A stretch of DNA of 7,929 nucleotides from an uncultured Prevotella sp. (GCA_900319895.1 ONQK01000093.1:1-7929); one strand, 5' to 3'. Counted from the first letter of the stretch, positions 1 to 6,317 are shown. Notes: generated by a model not told the origin, from the letters alone. A program made the numbers and translations.

Positions 1-24
1 CAGACGGCACCCCTTAGCCTACGC
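1..24 (-). promoter_or_regulatory. Probable TPP (thiamine pyrophosphate) riboswitch, 5' part only, cut by window edge
   Basis: Read on the minus strand, the last bases before the left edge are CTAAGGGGTGCCGTCTG. This matches the opening of thi-box RNAs, in which a short P1 strand is followed by GGGGTGCC and the first arm of P3. A Bacteroidetes -7 element lies about 15-20 nt upstream (39-46), so the RNA would start just before this motif, as expected for a 5' leader. TPP riboswitches bind thiamine pyrophosphate and repress thiamine synthesis or uptake genes; the controlled gene would lie outside the window to the left. The diagnostic CTGAGA and the second half of the aptamer are not in the window, so the call rests on one short conserved block plus promoter placement. 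Confidence 0.5.
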
Positions 25-38
25 TTTGTAAGCCGCCG

Positions 39-46
39 CAAAGGTA
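39..46 (-). promoter_or_regulatory. Bacteroidetes-type -7 promoter element for a leftward transcript
   Basis: The minus strand reads TACCTTTG, an exact match to the TAnnTTTG consensus used by the Bacteroidetes primary sigma factor. No TTG is visible at the usual -33 distance, so the match is only half of a promoter. It points leftward into the candidate riboswitch, which supports both calls. Confidence 0.45.
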
Positions 47-91
47 TAAATCTTTTTCGTATTAACCGCATTTTCGACCTTTTTTTTACTC

Positions 92-130
92 CATGGACAT
101 AAAAAATTGCTTCATGGGCATAAAAATTGC
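92..130. repeat. Imperfect tandem repeat, two units of about 19-21 bp
   Basis: Two adjacent copies are visible: CATGGACATAAAAAATTGC at 92-110 and CATGGGCATAAAAATTGC at 113-130, separated by TT. They differ by one substitution and one base in the A-run. The repeat sits in non-coding DNA between the leftward promoter and the hairpin at 160-215. Its role is unknown; it could be a local slippage duplication or part of a dispersed intergenic repeat. Confidence 0.6.
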
Positions 131-159
131 GACCGGATGATGATTGGCGATGGGGCATG

Positions 160-215
160 AACGACATCGGCATGCTCTCTTTTCCAGACAAGAAAACATG
201 CCGATGTCGTTTTTT
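160..215 (+). terminator. Strong hairpin with T-tract, rho-independent terminator on the plus strand
   Basis: Arms ACGACATCGGCATG (161-174) and CATGCCGATGTCGT (197-210) are perfectly complementary over 14 bp, extended by one A-T pair (160/211), around a 22-nt loop. Six Ts (210-215) follow on the plus strand. On the minus strand the hairpin is not followed by a T-run, so the polarity is plus. No plus-strand gene is recognisable upstream in the window: the candidate transcript to the left runs the other way, and the minus-strand DUF805 gene ends at 250. The hairpin might still stabilise the 3' end of the DUF805 transcript, or it could end an unseen small plus-strand RNA. Confidence 0.6.
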
Positions 216-249
216 AAGGCAGCGACGTAAAAGCCGCATCTATTTTTGC

Positions 250-927
250 CTAGATTTTTTCTTGGGGCTCGTCAAAACCTTCTTCCGGATGGCCTTTTGC
301 CTCGTCCATGAGACTTTCAGCCTTTTCCCCCATGCTGTCGATGGTCTCAGCCACACTGTTCATCGCATTGTCAAATGCCGATGAAGCCTCTGCCCGGCTG
401 CCGTCACCTTCAAGTATGTATTTGGGCGAATCCCCCCATTTGTTGGATTCTTGTTTGCTGTCACAAAAAGTCAAGAAAAGCAAAGCTAGCCCATAGATAT
501 AGAAAATGCTACAGAACACCACTGGCAATGGTTCTTCGCTCACGTTCTCCAGAAGTTCATATGCCCTCGTATAACCGCTCGTAAGAATATAACAAATAAA
601 ATGCAAGCAGTAAAGCCCTAACAACCACCATCCACTGACGCCAACATCATGAAGACGACGGATTTCCAAAGGTATCAATAACAAAGAAAAGATAAGAGAA
701 ATGAGTGCAAACAATACCATAAAGACCATCCCCACTACTGCTTTTCCCTGAAAAATAAAGAACGCCCCTATGACAAACAAGAGAGAAATCGATAAAAAGT
801 ATGCCAATTTAGTCCACCAATATTCACTTCTGCGCGAGCGGCCGCGCCAATCCCATAAACGTTCCGACAATGCTGTTTTAACTGCTTCCATGAAGCCTAG
901 TCTAGGTTTTGCGATGTAGTTACTCAT
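250..927 (-). CDS. DUF805 family inner-membrane protein with acidic C-terminal tail
   Basis: A 225-residue membrane protein of unknown function. It carries the DUF805 hallmarks: WRGRSRRSEYWW near residues 27-38, RRLHDVGVSGWW at 90-101 and a closing NKWGDSPKY at 162-170. About four hydrophobic segments are visible, near 41-60, 63-88, 99-117 and 134-155. After the DUF805 core a charged tail of roughly 50 residues (174-225), rich in Glu, Asp and Ala, looks helical and probably cytoplasmic; many family members end soon after the core. ATG at 927 is the chosen start. A TTG at 987 extends the frame by 20 residues but has no family support, and the bases before 927 are A/T-rich as is usual here. It lies 63 nt after trmD on the same strand and is probably cotranscribed. 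Base composition is lower in G+C than in the neighbours. The family is clear; the role is unknown. Confidence 0.85.
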   Translation of the reverse strand: MSNYIAKPRLGFMEAVKTALSERLWDWRGRSRRSEYWWTKLAYFLSISLLFVIGAFFIFQGKAVVGMVFMVLFALISLIFSLLLIPLEIRRLHDVGVSGWWLLGLYCLHFICYILTSGYTRAYELLENVSEEPLPVVFCSIFYIYGLALLFLTFCDSKQESNKWGDSPKYILEGDGSRAEASSAFDNAMNSVAETIDSMGEKAESLMDEAKGHPEEGFDEPQEKI

Positions 928-990
928 AAATATAAATTTAAAATTGTTATGAAATAAAGTGTCATTTCTATGTTTTTCATACGCCAAGGC

Positions 991-1668
991 TCATTCTCCC
1001 AGCAAGTCAGGACGCAGCCGCCGTGTCCTTTCCATGGCCTGCTCCAATTCCCATGCCTTGATTTTGGCTTCATTCCCGCTGAGCAGGATTTCCGGCACCT
1101 TCCAGCCTTTGTAGTCGGCAGGCCGAGTGTAAATCGGAGCCGAGAGCATGTCGTCCTGGAAACAGTCGGACAATGCGCTCTGCTCATCGCCAATGACGCC
1201 AGGCACCACACGCACGATGGCATCTGCCATGATGGCTGCCACGAGCTCGCCGCCAGTGAGGACAAAGTCGCCGACACTGATCTCGCGGGTGATGAGATGG
1301 TCGCGGATGCGCTGGTCGATGCCTTTGTAGTGGCCACAAAGGATGATGAGATTTTCCTTGAGCGACAAGTCGTTGGCCACATGCTGGGTAAATTGCTCGC
1401 CGTCCGGACTGGTGAAGATCACCTCATCGTAATGCCGCTCTGCCTTGAGTGCCGATATGCACCGGTCAATGGGCTCGCATTGCATCACCATGCCTGCAAA
1501 ACCGCCATAAGGATAATCGTCCACACGCCGCCATTTGTCAGTGGAATAGTCGCGCAAATTGTGGAGATGTATCTCTGCCAGCCCCTTCTTTTGGGCGCGG
1601 GCGAGGATGGATTCATGGACAAAGCCTTCCAACATTTCAGGAAGTACGGATACGATGTCTATTCGCAT
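991..1668 (-). CDS. trmD: tRNA (guanine37-N1)-methyltransferase TrmD
   Basis: Encodes a 225-residue SPOUT-class enzyme that methylates N1 of G37, next to the anticodon, in a subset of tRNAs using S-adenosylmethionine; this prevents +1 frameshifting and the enzyme is generally essential in bacteria. The sequence shows the knotted cofactor-binding region: LCGHYKGIDQRI at 110-121 and EISVGDFVLTGGEL at 129-142. APIYTRP follows at 177-183 and VPEILLSGNEAKIKAWE at 191-207. By alignment with the E. coli enzyme, the catalytic Asp169 and Arg154 correspond to Asp168 and Arg153. Length is close to the family norm. The start is the canonical family start (MRIDIVSVLPEM). The gene is divergent from ligA and probably the first of a two-gene unit with the DUF805 gene, an unusual partner compared with the rpsP-rimM-trmD-rplS operon of many other bacteria. 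Confidence 0.97.
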   Translation of the reverse strand: MRIDIVSVLPEMLEGFVHESILARAQKKGLAEIHLHNLRDYSTDKWRRVDDYPYGGFAGMVMQCEPIDRCISALKAERHYDEVIFTSPDGEQFTQHVANDLSLKENLIILCGHYKGIDQRIRDHLITREISVGDFVLTGGELVAAIMADAIVRVVPGVIGDEQSALSDCFQDDMLSAPIYTRPADYKGWKVPEILLSGNEAKIKAWELEQAMERTRRLRPDLLGE

Positions 1669-1672
1669 GCTG

Positions 1673-1700
1673 CAAAATTAGTATTTTTTCTCGAAAACAA
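1673..1700 (-). promoter_or_regulatory. Promoter for trmD (and probably the DUF805 gene)
   Basis: On the minus strand TAATTTTG (1680-1673) matches TAnnTTTG, with TTG at 1700-1698 as a -33 candidate and a 17-nt spacer. The -7 element ends only 4 nt before the trmD ATG, so transcription would begin at or inside the start codon, implying a leaderless or near-leaderless mRNA. Confidence 0.6.
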
Positions 1701-1764
1701 GCATCATTTCAAGCTTTTTTCCACCACAGACGCCAAGAATCCGGCGCAAATCAAATCTTTTTCG

Positions 1765-1772
1765 TAACTTTG
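1765..1772 (+). promoter_or_regulatory. -7 promoter element for ligA
   Basis: TAACTTTG is an exact TAnnTTTG match ending 19 nt before the ligA ATG, which predicts a leader of about 12-15 nt. No convincing TTG lies at the -33 distance. It is divergent from the trmD promoter, with about 84 nt between the two -7 elements. The leader just before the ATG (AAGAGATT) offers only a weak Shine-Dalgarno-like stretch. Confidence 0.65.
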
Positions 1773-1791
1773 TGGGCAAAACCAAGAGATT

Positions 1792-3837
1792 ATGGAAGAA
1801 AAAGAGCGGATTTTCAAGCTGAGAGAAGAGTTGCACGCACATAACTACAGGTATTATGTGCTCAATCAGCCAACCATTGACGACCAAACCTTCGACATGC
1901 TCATGCGCGAGTTGCAAGACCTGGAGCAACTGCATCCAGAACTCGCCGACCCGAACTCGCCGACCCAACGCGTAGGCAGCGACCTGAGCCGCGACTTTCA
2001 ACAAGTAGAGCACCAATATCCGATGTTGTCGCTTGCCAATACCTACAACGCACAGGAAGTGGCAGGATGGTACGAAAGCGTGTCAAGAGGATTGGAAGGC
2101 AAGCCGTTTGAAGTCTGCTGTGAGCTGAAATACGACGGGCTGAGCATCTCTTTGACCTACGAAAACGGGCAGCTCATGCGCGGCGTGACGCGCGGCGACG
2201 GTGTCAAAGGCGATGATGTGACAGCCAATGTGCGGACGATACGCTCCATACCACTGGTGCTCAAGCCCGAGGGGAAAATCCCGCGAAACTTTGAAATCCG
2301 AGGCGAGATCCTTATGCCTTGGTCGGTTTTCAATCAACTGAACCAAGAGCGCGAGGCCGCCGGCGAATCGCCTTTTGCCAATCCGAGAAACGCGGCCAGC
2401 GGGACATTGAAAAGCCTTAGCCCGGCACTGGTGGCAAGCCGGAGGCTGGACGCCTACCTCTATTATCTTTTAGGCGAACAACTCCCCGCGGACGGGCACT
2501 TTGAGAATTTGCAACAAGCAAGACAATGGGGGTTCAAGGTCGACGAGAGCATTCGGAAAGTGAGCTCGATGCAAGAGATCTACGACTTCATCAGCTATTG
2601 GGATGAGCGGCGAAAGGACTTGCCCGTGGCGACCGACGGCATCGTGCTGAAAGTCAATTCCCTACGGCAGCAGCGCCATTTAGGGTTCACTGCCAAGAGC
2701 CCACGCTGGGCAATTGCCTATAAATTCAAAGCCGAAAGAGCGTGTACAAAGCTCGTGGACGTGGTCTACCAAGTGGGAAGGACGGGTGCCGTGACGCCCG
2801 TGGCGATTATGGAGCCCGTCCCACTGGCAGGAACGACGGTCAAACGGGCGACACTGAATAACGAAGACTTCATCAAGTCGTTCGACCTGCATTTTCAGGA
2901 TCATGTCTATGTGGAAAAAGGCGGTGAAATCATTCCCAAAATCGTTGGCGTAGAGACGAGCCGACGGCAGCCCGGCGCGCCACCCGTGGTTTTTGCACAT
3001 GTGTGTCCGGAATGTGGGACGGCACTGGTGCGCATGGACGGCGAGGCGGCCTACTATTGCCCCAACGAGGCAGGCTGTCCGCCGCAGATCAAGGGACGGA
3101 TCGAGCATTTTATTGCCCGCAAAGCCATGAATATCGACAGCTTGGGGCCTGAAACCGTGGACGAGTACTATCGGTCAGGGCTCATCCGCAACATGGCAGA
3201 CCTTTACGACATCTCCGTCCAGCAGATCAACGGGTCGGGCAACCGCGAAAAATCGGCACAAAAAGTGGTCAATGGCATTGCGGCATCCAAAAAAGTGCCT
3301 TTTGAGCGCGTCGTCTTCGCCTTGGGCATACGTTTTGTCGGCGAGACTGTCGCCAAAACCCTGGCCCGGCACTTCAAGAATATCGATGCGCTGATGAGTG
3401 CCACCCTCGATGGGCTGACGCAGGTGGAAGGCATTGGAGAGAGCATTGCAAAAAGCATCATCGCCTATTTCCACGATGAGGAGAACCGACGAATCGTGGA
3501 ACGGCTGCGCAATTATGGGCTGCAAATGGCGCTCTCCACTGAGCAAACGGCGAACATGTCTGACAAACTGGCAGGGCTGAGCATCGTCATCAGCGGGGTT
3601 TTCAACCGCCACAGCCGTGACGAATACAAAGCGCTTATCGAACAACACGGTGGAAAGAACGTGGGGAGCATCAGCAGCAAGACCTCTTTCGTGCTGGCTG
3701 GCGAGAATATGGGGCCGTCGAAATTGGCGAAGGCGGAGAGTTTAGGCATACCGGTGATGAACGAGGACGATTTTCTGAGGAAATACGGTCTTGACGACGA
3801 AAAACCGGCAGAAAACATACAACTTTCACTGTTTTAG
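1792..3837 (+). CDS. ligA: NAD+-dependent DNA ligase LigA
   Basis: A 681-residue ligase that seals nicks between Okazaki fragments and in repair, using NAD+ to form a lysyl-AMP intermediate. Domains in order: the NAD+-binding Ia region (about 1-65, with HAHNYRYYV and IDDQTFD); the adenylation domain with catalytic Lys113 in ELKYDG, RGDG at 134-137, Glu172 in RGEI, Lys287 in DGIVLKVN and Lys311 in AYKFKAE; an OB fold; a four-cysteine zinc finger (Cys405, Cys408, Cys423, Cys429); helix-hairpin-helix repeats (about 440-560); and a BRCT domain (about 590-667). Length fits full-length bacterial LigA. The last residues are QLSLF, an ideal sliding-clamp-binding motif directly at the C-terminus. The start at 1792 gives the expected N-terminus. 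The gene stands alone on the plus strand with its own promoter and downstream terminator. All key residues are present, so the enzyme should be active. Confidence 0.98.
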   Translation: MEEKERIFKLREELHAHNYRYYVLNQPTIDDQTFDMLMRELQDLEQLHPELADPNSPTQRVGSDLSRDFQQVEHQYPMLSLANTYNAQEVAGWYESVSRGLEGKPFEVCCELKYDGLSISLTYENGQLMRGVTRGDGVKGDDVTANVRTIRSIPLVLKPEGKIPRNFEIRGEILMPWSVFNQLNQEREAAGESPFANPRNAASGTLKSLSPALVASRRLDAYLYYLLGEQLPADGHFENLQQARQWGFKVDESIRKVSSMQEIYDFISYWDERRKDLPVATDGIVLKVNSLRQQRHLGFTAKSPRWAIAYKFKAERACTKLVDVVYQVGRTGAVTPVAIMEPVPLAGTTVKRATLNNEDFIKSFDLHFQDHVYVEKGGEIIPKIVGVETSRRQPGAPPVVFAHVCPECGTALVRMDGEAAYYCPNEAGCPPQIKGRIEHFIARKAMNIDSLGPETVDEYYRSGLIRNMADLYDISVQQINGSGNREKSAQKVVNGIAASKKVPFERVVFALGIRFVGETVAKTLARHFKNIDALMSATLDGLTQVEGIGESIAKSIIAYFHDEENRRIVERLRNYGLQMALSTEQTANMSDKLAGLSIVISGVFNRHSRDEYKALIEQHGGKNVGSISSKTSFVLAGENMGPSKLAKAESLGIPVMNEDDFLRKYGLDDEKPAENIQLSLF

Positions 3838-3863
3838 GCAATAAAAGTCGGCGCGGCCTGGAA

Positions 3864-3903
3864 TCCAGCCTGAGTTGCCCTGAACTCGTGGCAACCAGGT
3901 GGA
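3864..3903 (+). other. Imperfect hairpin in the ligA 3' untranslated region
   Basis: TCCA (3864-3867), CCTG (3869-3872) and GTTGCC (3874-3879) pair in order with GGCAAC (3890-3895), CAGG (3896-3899) and TGGA (3900-3903). This gives 14 base pairs with two single-base bulges and a 10-nt loop. No T-tract follows, so it is not a classical terminator. It lies between the ligA stop and the true terminator at 4017-4059, in about 180 nt of otherwise unexplained 3' UTR with no credible reading frame. It could be a 3'-end stability element or a chance fold. Confidence 0.4.
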
Positions 3904-4016
3904 AGGACTCCCCTAAAACGCGGCCCCAATGCCAAAAAACACGACAGCATGACCAAAGGGCATGGCTATGAAGCGATAGAATCATGATGAAGTGGAAAAG
4001 CTTAAATCAACCCTGA

Positions 4017-4059
4017 AAAGGCGTGTCTCTCAAATGAGGCACGCCTTTCCCGTTTTTTT
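4017..4059. terminator. Bidirectional rho-independent terminator between convergent ligA and the aminopeptidase gene
   Basis: AAAGGCGTGTCTC (4017-4029) and GAGGCACGCCTTT (4036-4048) form a 13-bp stem with one G-U pair and a 6-nt loop. On the plus strand seven Ts (4053-4059) follow after CCCG. On the minus strand the stem closes into a TTTT run, the complement of the A-run at 4016-4019. It ends ligA from the left and the minus-strand aminopeptidase gene (stop at 4067-4069) from the right. Confidence 0.85.
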
Positions 4060-4066
4060 CCACACA

Positions 4067-5866
4067 TCACTCCGATGCGGCAATGGGATTCGTCGCCTCT
4101 TGGAGCCATAGCCTTTCCTCGTCATCCAGGTGCGGCGCAAGCGTGTCGTAGACCTGTTTGTGATAGCTGTTGAGCCAGCGGAGTTCCTCGGAGGTCATCA
4201 TTTTGACATCAACGGGAGCCGTGTCGATAGGACACAGAGTAAGCGGCTCGAATTGAAGGAACTCCCCAAACTCCGTCGTCTTGTAGGGAACAATGAGCAA
4301 AGTGTTCTCAATTCGCACACCGAAACGCCCTTCGAGATAGATGCCGGGCTCATCGGTGACGGTCATGCCCTGGCGAAGCGGCGCCGGACGATATTCCATG
4401 CGTATCTGATGCGGTCCTTCGTGTACGTTGAGGTAGCTGCCCACGCCGTGCCCCGTTCCGTGAAAATAGTTGTAGCCCTCCGCCCACATGTCCTTGCGCG
4501 CCAAGGCATCAAGCTGCGTGCCGCTGGCACCATTGGGGAACTTGAGCAATTGGAGTTGTATATGCCCTTTCAAGACCAGTGTATAGACACGGCGCTGCTC
4601 ATCGGTCAATGGGCCAAGGGCGATGGTGCGCGTGATGTCGGTTGTCCCGTTCTGGTATTGCGCACCGCTGTCGATCAGCAACAGCCCTTCGGGCCTAAGC
4701 GGCGCGTCTGTGGCTTGTGTCGCCTCGTAATGCACGATGGCGCCGTGTTCCTGGTATGCCGCTATGGTATCGAAGGAGATGTCACGAAACAGTCGGCGGG
4801 CGCGCCGCAGCTCCGTCAGTTTTCTATCGACCGACAATTCTGTCTCTCCTCCTTTCTCGACAGCAGGTTTGAGCCATGTCAGGAATTGTGTCATGGCGAT
4901 GCCATCTTGCAGCATCGCCGCCTTAAAACCCTCGATTTCCGCCGTGTTCTTCACGGATTTCATGCCCGGAACGGGCGAATTTTCGCACACAATTTTACGT
5001 TCCACCGTCTTAAAGAGCGTATAATTGATTTCATTGGGGTCGAGCAGGATGTTGTATTCAAAATAATCGACCAGCCCCTTCCGTACATTCTCATAATCGT
5101 CGGTTTCCACACCTTCGCCGTTCAGGTAGGCCTGGATTTCCGGCGTTAGCTTCTCCTTGTCGACATACAAGATGGCTTTCGAGGTGGAGATCAACAGGTA
5201 GGACACGAAAACGGGGTTGCAGTGCACGTCATTCCCGCGCAGGTTGAGGGTCCATGCTATGTCGTCGAGCGCGGCGACAAGCATACCGTCGGCATGCTTT
5301 TCACGCAATGCGCGACGAATGCGGCCGAGTTTGTCGTGTGCCCTCTCGCCGGCAAATTCCAGCGGCTGTGTCTCAATCCTGTTTTGGGGAATGGGCGGAC
5401 GGGCTGCCCAAAGCTGCGCCAACGGGTCAAAATTGGTGCGCAAGGTCAGGCCGCCTGCTCTCCGCAAGTCCTCTACAAGCATCGCCACCATGTTGTAAGA
5501 GCAAGTCATGCCATCGATGCCAACCTCTTTTGAATCGCTTTTGTCGCTCAACTCTTCGCCCAGCCACTGCGCAATGGTCGGGGTTCCTTCAACTCGCTCC
5601 TTCATGAGCACAAACTCAGTGCCTTCAAGTTGCTGCGCCGCCGCGATAAAATAGCGGGAGTCTGTCCATAAAGCGGCACCACTCATGGTGACCACTGCCG
5701 TCCCAGCAGAACCGTCGAAGCCTGAAATCCACTCACGTCCCTTCCAATGGTCGGGAACATATTCGCCGTTGTGCGGGTCGGTACTTGGAAAAATAAACGC
5801 TGCCAAATGCTCGCGGCGCATCACTTCGCGCAAAGCAGCCAAACGTTGGTTGATGGTCTCTTTCAT
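4067..5866 (-). CDS. Xaa-Pro aminopeptidase (aminopeptidase P, peptidase family M24B)
   Basis: A 599-residue metallopeptidase expected to release N-terminal residues that precede proline. It has the long three-domain form known from eukaryotic cytosolic aminopeptidase P (XPNPEP1) and many Bacteroidetes, rather than the roughly 440-residue E. coli PepP: two creatinase-like N-terminal domains (about 1-150 and 165-305), a pita-bread M24 catalytic domain (about 312-530) and a C-terminal extension with the LTLCPID segment. All five metal ligands are visible: Asp399 (LLIDSGAQY), Asp410 (GTTDITRT), His473 (FHGTGHGVG), Glu506 (TDEPGIY) and Glu520 (VRIENTLL). HGAIVHYE at 374-381 supplies the conserved active-site histidines. 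No signal peptide is seen, so it is probably cytoplasmic. The ATG at 5866 is chosen because the family N-terminus begins there and a strong promoter lies between it and the alternative upstream start at 5932. It is transcribed alone. Confidence 0.94.
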   Translation of the reverse strand: MKETINQRLAALREVMRREHLAAFIFPSTDPHNGEYVPDHWKGREWISGFDGSAGTAVVTMSGAALWTDSRYFIAAAQQLEGTEFVLMKERVEGTPTIAQWLGEELSDKSDSKEVGIDGMTCSYNMVAMLVEDLRRAGGLTLRTNFDPLAQLWAARPPIPQNRIETQPLEFAGERAHDKLGRIRRALREKHADGMLVAALDDIAWTLNLRGNDVHCNPVFVSYLLISTSKAILYVDKEKLTPEIQAYLNGEGVETDDYENVRKGLVDYFEYNILLDPNEINYTLFKTVERKIVCENSPVPGMKSVKNTAEIEGFKAAMLQDGIAMTQFLTWLKPAVEKGGETELSVDRKLTELRRARRLFRDISFDTIAAYQEHGAIVHYEATQATDAPLRPEGLLLIDSGAQYQNGTTDITRTIALGPLTDEQRRVYTLVLKGHIQLQLLKFPNGASGTQLDALARKDMWAEGYNYFHGTGHGVGSYLNVHEGPHQIRMEYRPAPLRQGMTVTDEPGIYLEGRFGVRIENTLLIVPYKTTEFGEFLQFEPLTLCPIDTAPVDVKMMTSEELRWLNSYHKQVYDTLAPHLDDEERLWLQEATNPIAASE

Positions 5867-5898
5867 GTCTTCTGCCTCTTTTTGTTGAAAATTTAATG

Positions 5899-5929
5899 CA
5901 AATATAACGAAAACTTCGGGCAGAACAAA
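5899..5929 (-). promoter_or_regulatory. Promoter for the Xaa-Pro aminopeptidase gene
   Basis: On the minus strand TTTG (5929-5926), a 19-nt spacer and TATATTTG (5906-5899) give the best match to the Bacteroidetes consensus in the window. The predicted leader is about 25-28 nt and includes the purine-rich AAAAAGAGGCAGAAG before the ATG. Its position excludes the longer reading frame beginning at 5932. Confidence 0.8.
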
Positions 5930-5968
5930 CAATTCTGAGGAGTTTTCAAAGATTTTGAGCCCTTGCCC

Positions 5969-6015
5969 AAAAAATCTCTCCGACTCATCGCCATGTCGAT
6001 GCGATAAGCCGGAGA
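5969..6015 (-). terminator. Rho-independent terminator after the small acidic protein gene
   Basis: TCTCCG (5977-5982), CT (5984-5985) and ATCGC (5987-5991) pair with GCGAT (6001-6005), AG (6007-6008) and CGGAGA (6010-6015), giving 13 pairs with two mismatches and a 9-nt loop. Read on the minus strand, the hairpin is followed by GA and then six Ts (5974-5969). It closes the LRR plus small-protein unit just before the aminopeptidase promoter. Confidence 0.75.
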
Positions 6016-6052
6016 AACTTCAGTGCAAATCACGAGATGTCTCAATCACTCG

Positions 6053-6307
6053 TCATTCATCCCGTTCATCCCATAGCGACTCATAGCCCATCTCCATGTC
6101 TTGCACATTGAAGTCAAAAAATACGGGCTTGCCATCGATGGGGTCGAGCGGATTGTAGGCCGAACCAACGCCGGGGCTGGTGATGATCATCATAGGGGCG
6201 TTATTTACCACGAGCAACTCTGCGCGAGGAGAGGTGTAAAGCCTTTTGCATGGTGTCAACTGGTCGTTGCACTCCACCATATGGAATTTATTTTGACTGG
6301 TCTTCAT
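6053..6307 (-). CDS. Uncharacterised 84-residue acidic protein, Bacteroidales type
   Basis: I cannot assign a function. The protein has a polar N-terminus with two cysteines (Cys13, Cys20), then YTSPRAE at 24-30, a short hydrophobic stretch (ELLVVNNAPMMIIT, 30-43), SPGVGSAYNPLDPIDGKP at 44-61 and an acidic aromatic C-terminus ending near YESLWDERDE (75-84). There is no signal peptide, lipobox or membrane segment long enough to span a bilayer. From memory, short Bacteroidales proteins with a Y-x-x-P-x-x-E start, an SPG segment and a terminal SLWD are common and uncharacterised; this is recalled, not searched. The ATG at 6307 begins 10 nt after the stop of the LRR gene, and a terminator follows, so the two are almost certainly cotranscribed. 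That they are functionally linked is inference. Confidence 0.75.
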   Translation of the reverse strand: MKTSQNKFHMVECNDQLTPCKRLYTSPRAELLVVNNAPMMIITSPGVGSAYNPLDPIDGKPVFFDFNVQDMEMGYESLWDERDE

Positions 6308-6317
6308 AACATTTCAC

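Noticed and set aside
127..384. Plus-strand 85-codon frame near the left end
   Set aside because: It runs through the terminator hairpin and over the 3' end of the DUF805 gene, with no family resemblance.
928..987. N-terminal extension of the DUF805 protein from a TTG start
   Set aside because: The extra residues do not match the family and the ATG at 927 has a typical A/T-rich upstream context.
970..1767. Plus-strand open frame (265 codons) covering trmD and the divergent promoter region
   Set aside because: It is antisense to an unmistakable trmD and also runs through both divergent promoters, so it is a shadow.
4130..5149. Long plus-strand open frame (339 codons) opposite the aminopeptidase gene
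   Set aside because: It is antisense to a gene with all M24 metal ligands in place; its translation has no recognisable domain and low-complexity histidine/arginine-rich character typical of a shadow frame.
5867..5932. 22-residue N-terminal extension of the aminopeptidase
   Set aside because: It would start upstream of the -7 element of the strong promoter at 5899-5929, so it could not be translated from that transcript; the family N-terminus fits the ATG at 5866.
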